Assembly (NCBI RefSeq): GCF_017599345.1
Contig: NZ_JAGFVL010000062.1
Coordinates: forward strand, 1 to 64,000
Direction of reading: 5' to 3'
Length of the DNA: 64,000 bases
Origin: Gracilibacillus suaedae
GTDB taxonomy: Bacteria; Bacillota; Bacilli; Bacillales; Amphibacillaceae
Below are positions 8,669-17,747 of this stretch, in pieces. Positions within the stretch are counted from its first letter, which is position 1. Every line of letters begins with the position of its first letter. A program made the position numbers and the translations under genes. The notes beneath the pieces are model-generated. The model was given only the letters and a program-made list of their open reading frames with translations. It had not been told where the DNA came from and ran no database searches.

Positions 8669-11425
8669 ATGTCAAAGTTATTCAATGATGCAAGAAGTAT
8701 GGCTTTAATATACTACGACTTGTTTGTGCAAAAATTTGATGATAATGAAATAGCATTAGATGAAGCGATCAAAAAAACAGTTGCTACAATCCCAGAAGTT
8801 ACTGCTGAAAAATTAAAGGCTAATTTACTAGAATCAATTAATACTTTTATTGGCTATGATTCTATGCTTACTGATGATAACGATACAGAACATATACCAT
8901 GGTATTATGATAGTAAAGGTAAAGTTGATTTGAATTTCTGGCATAGGTTTGAAAGGTACTTGAAACAAGAAAAGCACTGGCCAACTAAGGTTGTACAAAG
9001 TATAGATGAAACTACTGATAAAATTCTTAATCAGCTAGAAGATCCCACTATTAACAATCGAAAATATGATAGAAGAGGTATTGTAGTTGGTTATGTTCAG
9101 TCAGGAAAAACAGCAAACTTTACTGGCTTAATTAATAAGGCTGTTGACATGGGATTTAAGCTTATTATAGTTTTAGCTGGAATGCACAATAGTCTTCGAA
9201 GTCAAACTCAAATGCGGTTAGATGAGGAAGTATTAGGATACGAGACTAGCGTCCTAAAGCAAAATCCTAATGATAATAAACTAATAGGTGTAAGTACATT
9301 ATCAGGAGAAGGGTTTTTAAGAATAAACTCTTTAACTACAAGAGATGATTCTGGGGATTTTAGCAGGTCTACAGCAAGGAAAATACGTGTGGAACCAGGT
9401 GTTGAACCTTTTCTGCTAGTAGTAAAGAAAAATGCGAGTGTATTAAAAAATGTTTTAAATTATTTTCGAGAAGATAGTTTGTTAGCCCGAATTGCGACAC
9501 CAGAAGCAACTCATAAGACAGTTCCAAACGTTCCTATGTTACTTATTGATGATGAAGCAGATCAAGCTTCTATAAATACATCTGATTTGTACGATGAAGA
9601 AGGTAACTTATTGGAAGATTATGATCCAACAAAAATTAATGCTTTGATAAGACAAATATACTATACTTTTGAACAAAAAGCGTATGTTGGATATACAGCA
9701 ACGCCCTTCGCTAATATTTTTGTTCATAATAAAGCATCGTCAGAACAGTATGGGTCAGAACTTTTCCCGAAAGACTTTATTTTAAGCTTGCCAAAGCCGT
9801 CAAACTATGTGGGACCTGCTGAATTTTTTAGACTGGAAGACGATGACGTAGAAGATAGTATGACATTAATTAATTTAATCGATTACCAAAATAATTTTGT
9901 TCCAATAAGGCATAAAAAAACTCATATTCCCTCTGTTCTTCCAAACAGCTTAAAAGAAGCAATCTTAAGTTATATACTTTCAGTTGCTATTCGAAGATTG
10001 AGGGGTCAAGAAAATAGTCATAATTCAATGTTAATTCATGTAACAAGATTTAAGGATGTTCAACATCATATTACTGAATTAGTAAAAGACGAATTATATA
10101 ATGTAAAGAATAAAATTCGGTATGGGGATACTTCTCCTTTCACAATTAAAGACAAATTAAAAGAAATTTTGGAGAACGATGTTACCCCGACTTCAAGAAA
10201 ATTTGATGCTCCTATTCACACGTGGGATGAAATTGAAAGTGTACTCGTTCCAACAGTAGAAAGCATAGTTGTAAAAGAAATTAATGGTTCAAGTGGCGAC
10301 GTATTAGATTATAAAGAAAATAAGGGTACGGGGTTAAATGTAATTGCTGTTGGTGGAGATAAACTCTCTAGAGGCTTAACGTTAGAAGGCCTTACGATCA
10401 GTTATTACTTAAGGGCCAGTAAAATGTATGATACTTTAATGCAAATGGGGCGTTGGTTTGGATATAGAGATGGTTACGTGGATCTGTGTAGGATTTATAC
10501 AACCCCTGATTTAGCGTCCTGGTTTAGGCATATTGCAGTAGCAACTGAAGATCTTAGGGATGAAATTGAATATATGTCTTCTATAGGAGCTACTCCTGAG
10601 GAATTTGGATTAAGGGTACAAACCCATCCAGTAATGTATATTACTAGTCAAATGAAAATGAAGTCTGGTAAGCGTCAAAAATTATCTTATAGAAATACTG
10701 TTAGTGAAACAACTGTTTTTGAATTAGATAATGACGTTTTTGCTCATAATTTTGGTGTTATTAATAGGTTTGTTCGAAACTTAGATAAACCAGTAGAAAA
10801 TTTTCTGCAGAAGAGACAAGGAAAAAACATTAGATCTAATCATTTTTTCTGGGAGGATGTACCAGGAGAAACGATTGTAGAATTTTTAACCAAATATAAA
10901 ACAGCACCATCTGCACCAAGAGCTAATAGCATGTATTTGAAACAATATATAGAAAAACAGCTCGAAAACAGTGAGTTAACGGATTGGACAGTCTGCTTAA
11001 TTAATACTGGTGATAAGGTTTCAAGTTACCAGAAAATCGGGGGCTTAGAAGTATCGAAGGGCATAAAACGTTACGGTATCCCGCAAACAGGCACTACGGT
11101 TTCAGTAAAGCGTTTACTATCTGAAAGCCATGAATACCTTGATTTTACCAAAGAACAAATCGAGAAAAAAAATGAAATTGAAAAAAGAGCTACTGGAAGT
11201 AAGAAAAAGAGTCAAAAAATACGGGCAGAGGTCAGAGATCCTAAAAATGGCTTGTTATTAATTTACCCGATAGATCGTGATAAATCTGAAGGATTCAAAG
11301 ATAAAAATATTAGTAGTTGGCCTATTGGTATAGCACTTGTTTTTCCAGACACTAATCACAAAGATGTAGCTGTTGATTACGTTGTAAATAATGTGTTTAC
11401 AGAACTGGAGGAACAGGATGGTTAA
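8669..11425 (+). CDS. Z1-domain superfamily II helicase-like ATPase
   Basis: Large motor protein of 918 residues. Helicase motifs in order are GYVQSGKTANF (141-151, Walker A), LLIDDEADQAS (near 292, Walker B), GYTATPFANIF (near 341, motif III), VGGDKLSRGLTLEG (motif V) and QMGRWFGYRDGY (near 592, motif VI). This arrangement is typical of the Z1 domain. It is expected to translocate on DNA and act with the upstream GHKL ATPase and the downstream nuclease. GAGGGA precedes the ATG. Its stop codon overlaps the next gene by eight bases, so the two are translationally coupled. Confidence 0.88.
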   Translation: MSKLFNDARSMALIYYDLFVQKFDDNEIALDEAIKKTVATIPEVTAEKLKANLLESINTFIGYDSMLTDDNDTEHIPWYYDSKGKVDLNFWHRFERYLKQEKHWPTKVVQSIDETTDKILNQLEDPTINNRKYDRRGIVVGYVQSGKTANFTGLINKAVDMGFKLIIVLAGMHNSLRSQTQMRLDEEVLGYETSVLKQNPNDNKLIGVSTLSGEGFLRINSLTTRDDSGDFSRSTARKIRVEPGVEPFLLVVKKNASVLKNVLNYFREDSLLARIATPEATHKTVPNVPMLLIDDEADQASINTSDLYDEEGNLLEDYDPTKINALIRQIYYTFEQKAYVGYTATPFANIFVHNKASSEQYGSELFPKDFILSLPKPSNYVGPAEFFRLEDDDVEDSMTLINLIDYQNNFVPIRHKKTHIPSVLPNSLKEAILSYILSVAIRRLRGQENSHNSMLIHVTRFKDVQHHITELVKDELYNVKNKIRYGDTSPFTIKDKLKEILENDVTPTSRKFDAPIHTWDEIESVLVPTVESIVVKEINGSSGDVLDYKENKGTGLNVIAVGGDKLSRGLTLEGLTISYYLRASKMYDTLMQMGRWFGYRDGYVDLCRIYTTPDLASWFRHIAVATEDLRDEIEYMSSIGATPEEFGLRVQTHPVMYITSQMKMKSGKRQKLSYRNTVSETTVFELDNDVFAHNFGVINRFVRNLDKPVENFLQKRQGKNIRSNHFFWEDVPGETIVEFLTKYKTAPSAPRANSMYLKQYIEKQLENSELTDWTVCLINTGDKVSSYQKIGGLEVSKGIKRYGIPQTGTTVSVKRLLSESHEYLDFTKEQIEKKNEIEKRATGSKKKSQKIRAEVRDPKNGLLLIYPIDRDKSEGFKDKNISSWPIGIALVFPDTNHKDVAVDYVVNNVFTELEEQDG

Positions 11426-12449
11426 AATAAATCAAATTCTTAAAAGTCTTGAAAAAGCTTCGACTACTAATATAGAAGAAATAGAACAACAATTAGCTGT
11501 TAGATTTATTGATAGTCGAGCAGTAGTACCACTTTTTTTAGGGCTAAATCAAGCAAGTGGAGTAAGATATCTTTTTATACACCTTAAAGAAAAATTACCT
11601 ACTCAAACTTTAGTTAATTTGCCTACTTGGAATGGAATGAACATAGAACAAGTGAAGACATCCATTTCCCTAGCTAGTATTCATAATGAATGGTTTTTAG
11701 TTTTGCATCATCAGAATGAATCTGACTATAAAATATTTGAATCTGTAATAGAAAACATCTGTATAGATTTATTAAGTATAGAAAAAAATGAGGGTATGAT
11801 TACAAAGTTACAAAGGAATTTAGAACGATGGAAATATTTTTTTAGTGTTCACGGGAGAGAAGGCCTGTCTCAAGAGGCGCAGCAAGGTCTGTATGGAGAA
11901 CTATGGGTTCTTAGAGAATTGCTTCAAAACAATCATAATTCTAACATTATTGACACCTGGATTGGTCCTGAAAATGAAGCTAATGACTTTCAAAAATCAG
12001 GTGTAGCTTTAGAAGTAAAGACATTAACTACAAAAAAGCATTATAAAGTATCAATAAACAACGAAAAACAATTAAATGATAATGGACTTAGAGCACTATT
12101 TTTAGTAACCGTGGTATTAAGAAAAATAGATAGTGGAGAAACATTACCTGAAATAATAACTAGTATCAGGCGGAAATTAGGGGATAATGTTTACTCCATA
12201 AAGATGTTTGAGGAAAAGCTATTTCAAGTCGGATATTTAGGCAATCATTCATATTTATACAATAAGGGCTATGTTTTTGAAGAACTCCTTTCTTATCAAG
12301 TCAGTGAGGGATTTCCGAGAGTACTAACAAATGAATTACAACAAGGTGTTGGGGATATTAAATACTCTATACAACTTGCAGCATGTGAATCATATAAAGT
12401 TGATTTTAAGGATGTTTTATACGTTTATACCCAAGATGAGGGGGGATAG
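11418..12449 (+). CDS. PD-(D/E)XK motif protein of the MORC-Z1 system
   Basis: Predicted nuclease subunit of 343 residues. The core reads NDFQKSGVALEVKT, giving Asp190, Glu199 and Lys201 of a PD-(D/E)XK active site, with KHYKVSINNEKQL next as the expected following strand and helix. The start is ATG 11418, with GGAGG eight bases upstream; it overlaps the Z1 stop as ATGGTTAA. A longer reading from 11391 would have no ribosome binding site. The AIPR gene follows after one base. It probably supplies the DNA-cutting activity of the system, and the target is unknown. Confidence 0.8.
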   Translation: MVKINQILKSLEKASTTNIEEIEQQLAVRFIDSRAVVPLFLGLNQASGVRYLFIHLKEKLPTQTLVNLPTWNGMNIEQVKTSISLASIHNEWFLVLHHQNESDYKIFESVIENICIDLLSIEKNEGMITKLQRNLERWKYFFSVHGREGLSQEAQQGLYGELWVLRELLQNNHNSNIIDTWIGPENEANDFQKSGVALEVKTLTTKKHYKVSINNEKQLNDNGLRALFLVTVVLRKIDSGETLPEIITSIRRKLGDNVYSIKMFEEKLFQVGYLGNHSYLYNKGYVFEELLSYQVSEGFPRVLTNELQQGVGDIKYSIQLAACESYKVDFKDVLYVYTQDEGG

Positions 12450-12450
12450 A

Positions 12451-14232
12451 ATGAGAGATACATTATCCTTTGCTGAAAATTTTTTAGAAGATATTATAGC
12501 TACTACGGAAGCAGAAATGGAAACCGCTGAAAATATATTCGTTGAAAAATTTTGTGATTTTTTAATAGATGCTGAAGAGTGCTTTGATTACCGAATTTGT
12601 AATTACAGAAAATCTAATAAAGGAATTAAGATAAATGCCTATGAATACACTGATGATTTTGATTCAATATCTATATTTGTTTCTGAATTTGATAAGTTAA
12701 AAGTAGCGAAAAAAATTAACTCGAATACAATTAGAAAAGGTTGTAAACGAGGATTTAAATTTTTTACTCAAACGCTAAAAGGATTAAAGGATCAAATAGA
12801 AGAATCACACCGAGAGGCATTTGAGTTTGCAGATATGTTGGAAAACAATGTGAATGAAATAAGGAAAGTAAAAATTTATTTCTTAACAAATGGTGTTACC
12901 GTAAATGATAATCTTGAAGATGAAAAGATAGGTAATATAAAAGTAAGTTACCATATTTGGGATATTGAAAGGCTTTTCCAGTTTGTACACGAGAAAAAGG
13001 GGCAAGAGGTTTTAAAAGTTAATTTTAAAGAAGACTTTGGTGAATCACTTCAATTAGTAAAGATGCCTGATGAAAACCCGGTGTACGACTGTTATGTCGG
13101 TGTTATGTCAGGTGAGCTACTGGCTCGAGTCTATGATTATTGGGGACAAAGATTAATAGAACGTAATGTAAGGTCATTTTTACAAGCAAGGGGAAAAATT
13201 AATCGTGGCATTCGTGATACAATTTCAAAAAATCCTTATATGTTTATGGCCTATAATAATGGAATCTCCACAGTAGCAGAAGAAGCTAATTTTATTTCAG
13301 GTGAAAATGAAAATATGTACTTTGTACGTGATTTGACTGGATGGCAGATCGTAAATGGAGGTCAAACAACAGCTTCTTTATACCAAGCACTAAAAAATAA
13401 AATATCTTTAAAACATGTTTTTATACAAATTAAATTAACAGTAATAAAGGAAAGTAATAAAACTGGTGAAATTGTTGCTTCAATTTCAAAATATGCAAAC
13501 AGTCAAAATAAAATTTCAGTTTCAGATTTAAGTGCAAATGATCCCTTTCAAGTTAATTTGGAAAATCTATCTCGAACTATCTGGGTACCGAACAAAGATC
13601 AAAAAGGGAAAGGTACAACAAAGTGGTTTTTTGAGAGGGCTAGAGGACAATATCTAGTTGAAGTGAATAGACAGGGTACTCCTGCAAGGAAAAGGGATTT
13701 TCAACAAAAAAACCCTAAAAAACAAGTAATTAAAAAAACTGATGTTGCCAAGTTTGAAATGTCATGGAGGCAACATCCTGATATTGTAAGTAAAGGTGCT
13801 GAGACAAACTTTTTAGAGTTTATTGAGAGAATGAAAGAGTGTAAAGTTACACCGGATAACAAATTTTATAAACATTTAGTAGCAAAAGCTATTCTTTTTA
13901 AAACAGTAGATAAGATAGTAAAAGAAATGGATTTTGGTGGTTATAAAGCTAATATAGTCACTTATACAATTGCTTACTTTTCATATATTAATAAGGGTGA
14001 AATGAATTTTGATAGAATTTGGGAAAATCAAGAAGTCGATTTAAACCTTTGTGATAAATTACGTGAGCTGTCTAAAGTAATTTTCAAGCATATTACCAAC
14101 ACCCCTTCAGACATAACAAACGTAACTCAATGGTGTAAGAAAATAAAGTGTTGGGAACAACTAAAAGGGAAAAATATCGATACATCCCCCTATATGTTAG
14201 AAATAGAAAATGAAAAATATATAACCCAGTGA
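12451..14232 (+). CDS. AIPR (abortive infection phage resistance) family protein
   Basis: 593 residues. Family hallmarks are AYNNGISTVAEE (near 269) and GWQIVNGGQTTASLYQ (near 302), followed by a long basic region with WFFERARGQYLVE. AIPR proteins occur in phage-resistance loci, and their biochemical role is not settled. The start ATG 12451 is one base after the previous stop, with GGGGGGA as ribosome binding site. It is the last gene of the tight four-gene run; the methyltransferase follows after a 208-base gap. It may be the sensor or effector that responds to phage. Confidence 0.85.
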   Translation: MRDTLSFAENFLEDIIATTEAEMETAENIFVEKFCDFLIDAEECFDYRICNYRKSNKGIKINAYEYTDDFDSISIFVSEFDKLKVAKKINSNTIRKGCKRGFKFFTQTLKGLKDQIEESHREAFEFADMLENNVNEIRKVKIYFLTNGVTVNDNLEDEKIGNIKVSYHIWDIERLFQFVHEKKGQEVLKVNFKEDFGESLQLVKMPDENPVYDCYVGVMSGELLARVYDYWGQRLIERNVRSFLQARGKINRGIRDTISKNPYMFMAYNNGISTVAEEANFISGENENMYFVRDLTGWQIVNGGQTTASLYQALKNKISLKHVFIQIKLTVIKESNKTGEIVASISKYANSQNKISVSDLSANDPFQVNLENLSRTIWVPNKDQKGKGTTKWFFERARGQYLVEVNRQGTPARKRDFQQKNPKKQVIKKTDVAKFEMSWRQHPDIVSKGAETNFLEFIERMKECKVTPDNKFYKHLVAKAILFKTVDKIVKEMDFGGYKANIVTYTIAYFSYINKGEMNFDRIWENQEVDLNLCDKLRELSKVIFKHITNTPSDITNVTQWCKKIKCWEQLKGKNIDTSPYMLEIENEKYITQ

Positions 14233-14440
14233 CTGGATTATTGGGCACCTTATTTTACAAGAAATATTTAATATAACTTTTCAATTAACATAAATTTAAG
14301 TAGATGTTTATAAGGGGAATTGATTAAAATACTTTATTATTTATTAATATTTTGCTAACATTATTTCTTACGTATTTTTTAAAATAATGTAATGAATTAA
14401 TACTTAGAAGAAATCTTTTTTTGTTAGGAGGTGAAATCTC

Positions 14441-16162
14441 ATGAGCACCTATAATGTACTAGATTTATTTGCTGGGGCCGGTGGTCTTAGTAATGGATTT
14501 GAACAGCTCGAAAAATATAAAATTAAAATGGCCGTAGAATTAAATAAATACGCTAGAGAAACATATATTGCAAATCATAAACATGTTGAGATAAAGTCTG
14601 ACATTACTGATATAGAATTTAATAATAAGCGTGGAGAATTAAAAGAAGAGTTCAGTAATATAGATATAGTTATTGGTGGACCGCCGTGTCAGGGATTTTC
14701 TAATGCGAATAGACAAAAAAACACGTTAATTTCTAGTAACAATCAACTGGTTAAAGAATATCTTCGAGCTATTGAGGCTATCAAACCACAAGCTTTTGTG
14801 ATGGAAAATGTTAAAAGTATGGATTCTGAAAAGCATAAGTTTTATCTCTCTAGTACTGACAATATTAAAGAATTAGAAAATTTATGTATAGAAATTGTTA
14901 AAGAAAAAGTGAAAATTGGAGAAACAAGTTCATTATTTAATTCTATTAAGCAGTTTATTAATGTCAAAATTAATCACAATTCCAAAAGAAATTTAAAACC
15001 ATATTTATTAAGTAAAGAAACCTTATCCCGTTTAAATACCGTATATCGTCATGCAAAGAAAGTAAGTAAGAATGATCTTCATGAATATTTTTTAAAAGAA
15101 AAAAATATAAAGTATTTTAAAAAATTATTAGAAAGCTGGAATAACCAATATAAAGCATGTTGGGACAAAGACTTTGAATTAGAATGGGAACGTTTAAAAA
15201 AAGAAATTCAAAATCTTTTAGCCGGTAAAGTAGATTATAACGGGATTTTATCTTCGTTAAAGCGGATAGTAGAAACGCAAAAAATTATGTCTAAAATGCA
15301 AGAGGTTTTCCAAAATAATATTATTTATAAAGATTTACAAGAAAAGGATGAAGAAATAGTAATCGAGTTATTCACCTTTAATGTATTTAAATATGTTGTA
15401 GCAAAATTAAAACAATTAGGTTATAGTCTAAACGAGAATGACTATATTTTTAATGCTGCTCAATATGGTGTACCTCAAGTTAGAAAAAGATTAATTCTAT
15501 TAGGGGTTAGAAATGATGTGTTAAAAAAGAAGGTGAAAAAACCTACCCCCCTATTTTTTGAAGAATGTGAATACTATTCCATCTATGATGCCATTGGTGA
15601 TTTAGCAGAAGAGGAACCTGAAGTAGATATTAAAAAAAGTAAACGACCAAGAATTACAAATAAAATAGAGAAAAACAATTTAAATAATTACTTAAATAAT
15701 TCTTCTGTATTAAATAACCATGTAAGGACTAATACAACAAAGACCGCATTGAAACGTTTTAAATCATTAAAACAAGGTCAAAATTTCCATGACTTAGATG
15801 ATTCACTTAAGTCAACGTATAGTGATTATTCCAGAACACAAAATACGATATACAGAAGGCTTCGATATGACAAACCTTCAGACACAGTACTTAATGTTAG
15901 AAAATCAATGTGGATTCATCCAGAAAAGCATAGAGCGTTAAGTATTAGAGAGGCTGCAAGGTTGCAATCATTTCAAGACACCTACATTTTCAAAGGAAGC
16001 AAAGATTCTCAATATCAGCAAATAGGTAATGCAGTCCCTCCGTTATTGTCACGTTTTGTTGCAGAAAAGATTTTAGAATTATTAGGGGAAGAAGTAAATT
16101 CGACAATTCGAGCGATTATTGGTAATGAAAATGTAAATGGTCAAATAGCTTTAACTATTTAA
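14441..16162 (+). CDS. C5 cytosine DNA methyltransferase
   Basis: Transfers methyl from AdoMet to cytosine C5, presumably to protect host DNA from the linked four-gene system. The motifs are LFAGAGG (9-15, motif I), GGPPCQGFS (79-87, motif IV, catalytic Cys83), MENV (121-124, motif VI), VPQVRKR (about 344, motif VIII), RRLRYDKPSDTV (motif IX) and QQIGNAVPP (about 526, motif X). About 200 residues lie between motifs VI and VIII, far more than usual, as a charged helical insert. TTAGGAGGTG gives a strong ribosome binding site. The AT-rich 208-base gap upstream allows an independent promoter, so that protection could precede restriction. Confidence 0.93.
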   Translation: MSTYNVLDLFAGAGGLSNGFEQLEKYKIKMAVELNKYARETYIANHKHVEIKSDITDIEFNNKRGELKEEFSNIDIVIGGPPCQGFSNANRQKNTLISSNNQLVKEYLRAIEAIKPQAFVMENVKSMDSEKHKFYLSSTDNIKELENLCIEIVKEKVKIGETSSLFNSIKQFINVKINHNSKRNLKPYLLSKETLSRLNTVYRHAKKVSKNDLHEYFLKEKNIKYFKKLLESWNNQYKACWDKDFELEWERLKKEIQNLLAGKVDYNGILSSLKRIVETQKIMSKMQEVFQNNIIYKDLQEKDEEIVIELFTFNVFKYVVAKLKQLGYSLNENDYIFNAAQYGVPQVRKRLILLGVRNDVLKKKVKKPTPLFFEECEYYSIYDAIGDLAEEEPEVDIKKSKRPRITNKIEKNNLNNYLNNSSVLNNHVRTNTTKTALKRFKSLKQGQNFHDLDDSLKSTYSDYSRTQNTIYRRLRYDKPSDTVLNVRKSMWIHPEKHRALSIREAARLQSFQDTYIFKGSKDSQYQQIGNAVPPLLSRFVAEKILELLGEEVNSTIRAIIGNENVNGQIALTI

Positions 16163-16164
16163 CT

Positions 16165-16902
16165 AATTTTTTAATTTGTTGTCCAATCGCGTCTTTTCTA
16201 CGTTATCTAGAGGATGAGGAAGTACGTAATCAGGAAGAACAATTAATGGTAAACATGTTATATTACACGTTTTACCGAAAGAGTCCGGAAAAATTAGGTT
16301 TTGATTCAATTGCAGAAGGCTTACATGAAGTATTAAAAAGTAATGAGATGAAGAAAGAGATACAAGCAATTTTCACTTATAATTATCGACATTTAGAACT
16401 AGTGGAAAAATCGCATGATTTAACCTTCGAATCGCCATTACGTGTTCACTCTAGTTATTCAACAGATCAAGTTTTATCAGCCTTGGGCTATTATAATGAG
16501 CAGCAACGTCCAGAGTTTCGTGAAGGTGTAAAATATTTGAAAGGTAAAAAGGTAGATGTCTTTTTCATCACGTTAAATAAATCGGATAAAGATTTTTCTC
16601 CTTCGACGATGTATGATGATTATGCAATGAATGAGTGGTTATTTCATTGGCAATCGCAAAGTAGAACATCGGTAACTTCTGAAACGGCTCAGCGATATAT
16701 TCATCATCGCGAGCGTAATCATCAAATCTTATTATTTGTGCGCGAATATAAACAAGAGAATGGTTATGCTGCTCCTTTTACTTATTTAGGAACCGCTGAT
16801 TATGTAAGACATTCGGGCAATAAGCCAATTAGTTTTGTTTGGGAACTCCATGAAAAAATACCCGCAAAGTTGATTGTTCAAGTAAATAAACATATCTTAT
16901 AA
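16165..16902 (+). pseudogene. DUF3427 helicase, C-terminal fragment only
   Basis: The open frame enters at about 16165 without a start codon and reads FLRYLEDEEVRNQEEQ, LYYTFYRKSPEKLGF, RVHSSYSTDQVLSALGYY, and finally FTYLGTADYVRH and IPAKLIVQVNKHIL. That is the closing part of the DUF3427 domain found at the end of DEAD/DEAH helicases of about 950-1000 residues. The nuclease and helicase parts are missing. The preceding methyltransferase ends only three bases before, so the five-gene system joins directly onto the broken helicase. The remaining piece cannot work as a helicase; ATG 16246 could make a short product, but no ribosome binding site supports it. Confidence 0.82.
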
Positions 16903-16905
16903 ATA

Positions 16906-16934
16906 ACGTCTTCCTCGTACTACGAGGAAGACGT
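16906..16934. terminator. Perfect palindrome shared by two convergent genes
   Basis: ACGTCTTCCTCGTA (16906-16919) and TACGAGGAAGACGT (16921-16934) form a 14-bp stem around one central base. It lies just after the helicase fragment and overlaps the stop codon of the convergent Nudix gene, so it is probably a two-way terminator. The central part would open to form a loop. Confidence 0.7.
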
Positions 16935-17327
16935 CTTAGTTTTCATTATTTTTTCAACAGCAGGAATATCAGCTGGTGCCCACATGATCGAATCTAAATG
17001 TTCTGGTGCAAGCCATACTAATTTAGCATGTTCGGTTGCTTTTGGTGTTCCTTCTTTAATGGCTGCTTTGATTACGTGGAGATGAATCGTAAAGGTGTCG
17101 TATTCATGTGTATGTTCACAAATAATTTCATCGGTTGTTATTTTACAATCTAGTTCCTCTAGTATTTCACGTTGTAATGCCTCATGTGCAGTTTCACCTT
17201 TATTTATTTTACCCCCAGGGAACTCCCATTTATTAGACATGCTCATCTTAAGTGAGCGTAAAGCACATAGAATTTCATGGTTATCATTTTCAATACAGGC
17301 CGCAGCTACTTCAATTGTTTTTTTCAT
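16920..17327 (-). CDS. MutT-like Nudix hydrolase ((deoxy)nucleoside triphosphate pyrophosphohydrolase)
   Basis: 135 residues, the usual size for MutT-type enzymes. The Nudix box is GKINKGETAHEALQREILEE (39-58), with Glu45, Arg53, Glu54, Glu57 and Glu58. The last Gly position is Asp. The N-terminal VAAACIENDNHEILCALR and the WEFPGGK strand fit 8-oxo-dGTP or CTP hydrolases. The minus-strand ribosome binding site GGAGG lies six bases before ATG 17327; the neighbouring ATG 17330 is also possible. The enzyme would clean oxidised nucleotides from the pool. It is unrelated to the flanking defence genes. Its final codons form one arm of the terminator palindrome. Confidence 0.88.
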   Translation of the reverse strand: MKKTIEVAAACIENDNHEILCALRSLKMSMSNKWEFPGGKINKGETAHEALQREILEELDCKITTDEIICEHTHEYDTFTIHLHVIKAAIKEGTPKATEHAKLVWLAPEHLDSIMWAPADIPAVEKIMKTKTSSS

Positions 17328-17415
17328 CATGTTCCTCCAGTGAAAAGAGTGTGAATAATATGACATTAAAATTATTAGAAACTCCCTTAAATAGAATGAA
17401 TGTTCGTAATGTTTG

Positions 17416-17424
17416 TGATATACT
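17416..17424 (+). promoter_or_regulatory. Extended -10 promoter of the type I toxin mRNA
   Basis: TGATATACT fits TGnTATAAT with one change. It lies 66 bases before the toxin start, which leaves a leader able to fold, as usual for type I toxins. Confidence 0.5.
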
Positions 17425-17489
17425 AAAAAATGGATAACGTTCTTTTAGGGCAAGGTCGGCTAATCCCCTTAAGAAAGGGGGTGATGCCT

Positions 17490-17585
17490 ATGAGTATGTA
17501 TGAGAGTTTTATGGTACTATTCGGTTTTGGTACCTTCTTGATTGCATTGCTCGCTTTGATCGTATCACTGATCAATAGAAAATAG
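17490..17585 (+). CDS. Holin-like type I toxin, small membrane peptide
   Basis: 31-residue peptide with an N-terminal MSMYESFMVLFGFGTF, a hydrophobic membrane span (about 8-27) and a basic end, INRK. It matches the putative holin-like toxin family related to TxpA, BsrG and YonT of Bacillus subtilis. Such peptides damage the membrane when their antisense RNA is lost. ATG 17490 is preceded by AAAGGGGGTG seven bases upstream; ATG 17484 and 17496 are in-frame alternatives. The 3' end of the mRNA is overlapped by a predicted antisense RNA. A decayed second copy lies at 40837-41002. Confidence 0.8.
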   Translation: MSMYESFMVLFGFGTFLIALLALIVSLINRK

Positions 17586-17711
17586 ACCTCCCTATTAACC
17601 AACCAAGTGAGTAGGAGAGGTCTATCACAATCGATAGCTGATCCCTCTAAGGGAACCGCTTATCCATAACCCGTAGTGGCAGCTACGGGTTATTTAGTAT
17701 ATGCATTGCTC
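17573..17711 (-). ncRNA. Predicted antitoxin antisense RNA of the type I locus
   Basis: A minus-strand promoter (TTCACA, 18 bases, TATACT; plus coordinates 17718-17747) points into the 3' part of the toxin transcript. The minus strand ends in a terminator: the arms at 17625-17617 and 17590-17582 (ATAGACCTC/GAGGTCTAT) are followed by TTTCTATT. The resulting RNA of about 135 bases would pair with the toxin mRNA 3' end, the arrangement known for txpA/ratA and bsrG/SR4. A second stem lies at 17666-17693. In the copy near 40.9 kb the first stem carries a compensatory C-G to T-A change. Confidence 0.65.
17666..17693 (+). terminator. Hairpin at the end of the toxin transcript
   Basis: ATAACCCGTAG (17666-17676) pairs with CTACGGGTTAT (17683-17693), followed by a weak T-rich tail. 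It is conserved in the second copy of the locus. Confidence 0.6.
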
Positions 17712-17717
17712 AATATA

Positions 17718-17747
17718 AGTATAACATAACTTAAAACAATTTGTGAA
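17718..17747 (-). promoter_or_regulatory. Promoter of the antisense RNA
   Basis: Read on the minus strand: -35 TTCACA (17747-17742), 18-base spacer, -10 TATACT (17723-17718). Only one base differs from TTGACA and one from TATAAT. Confidence 0.65.
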
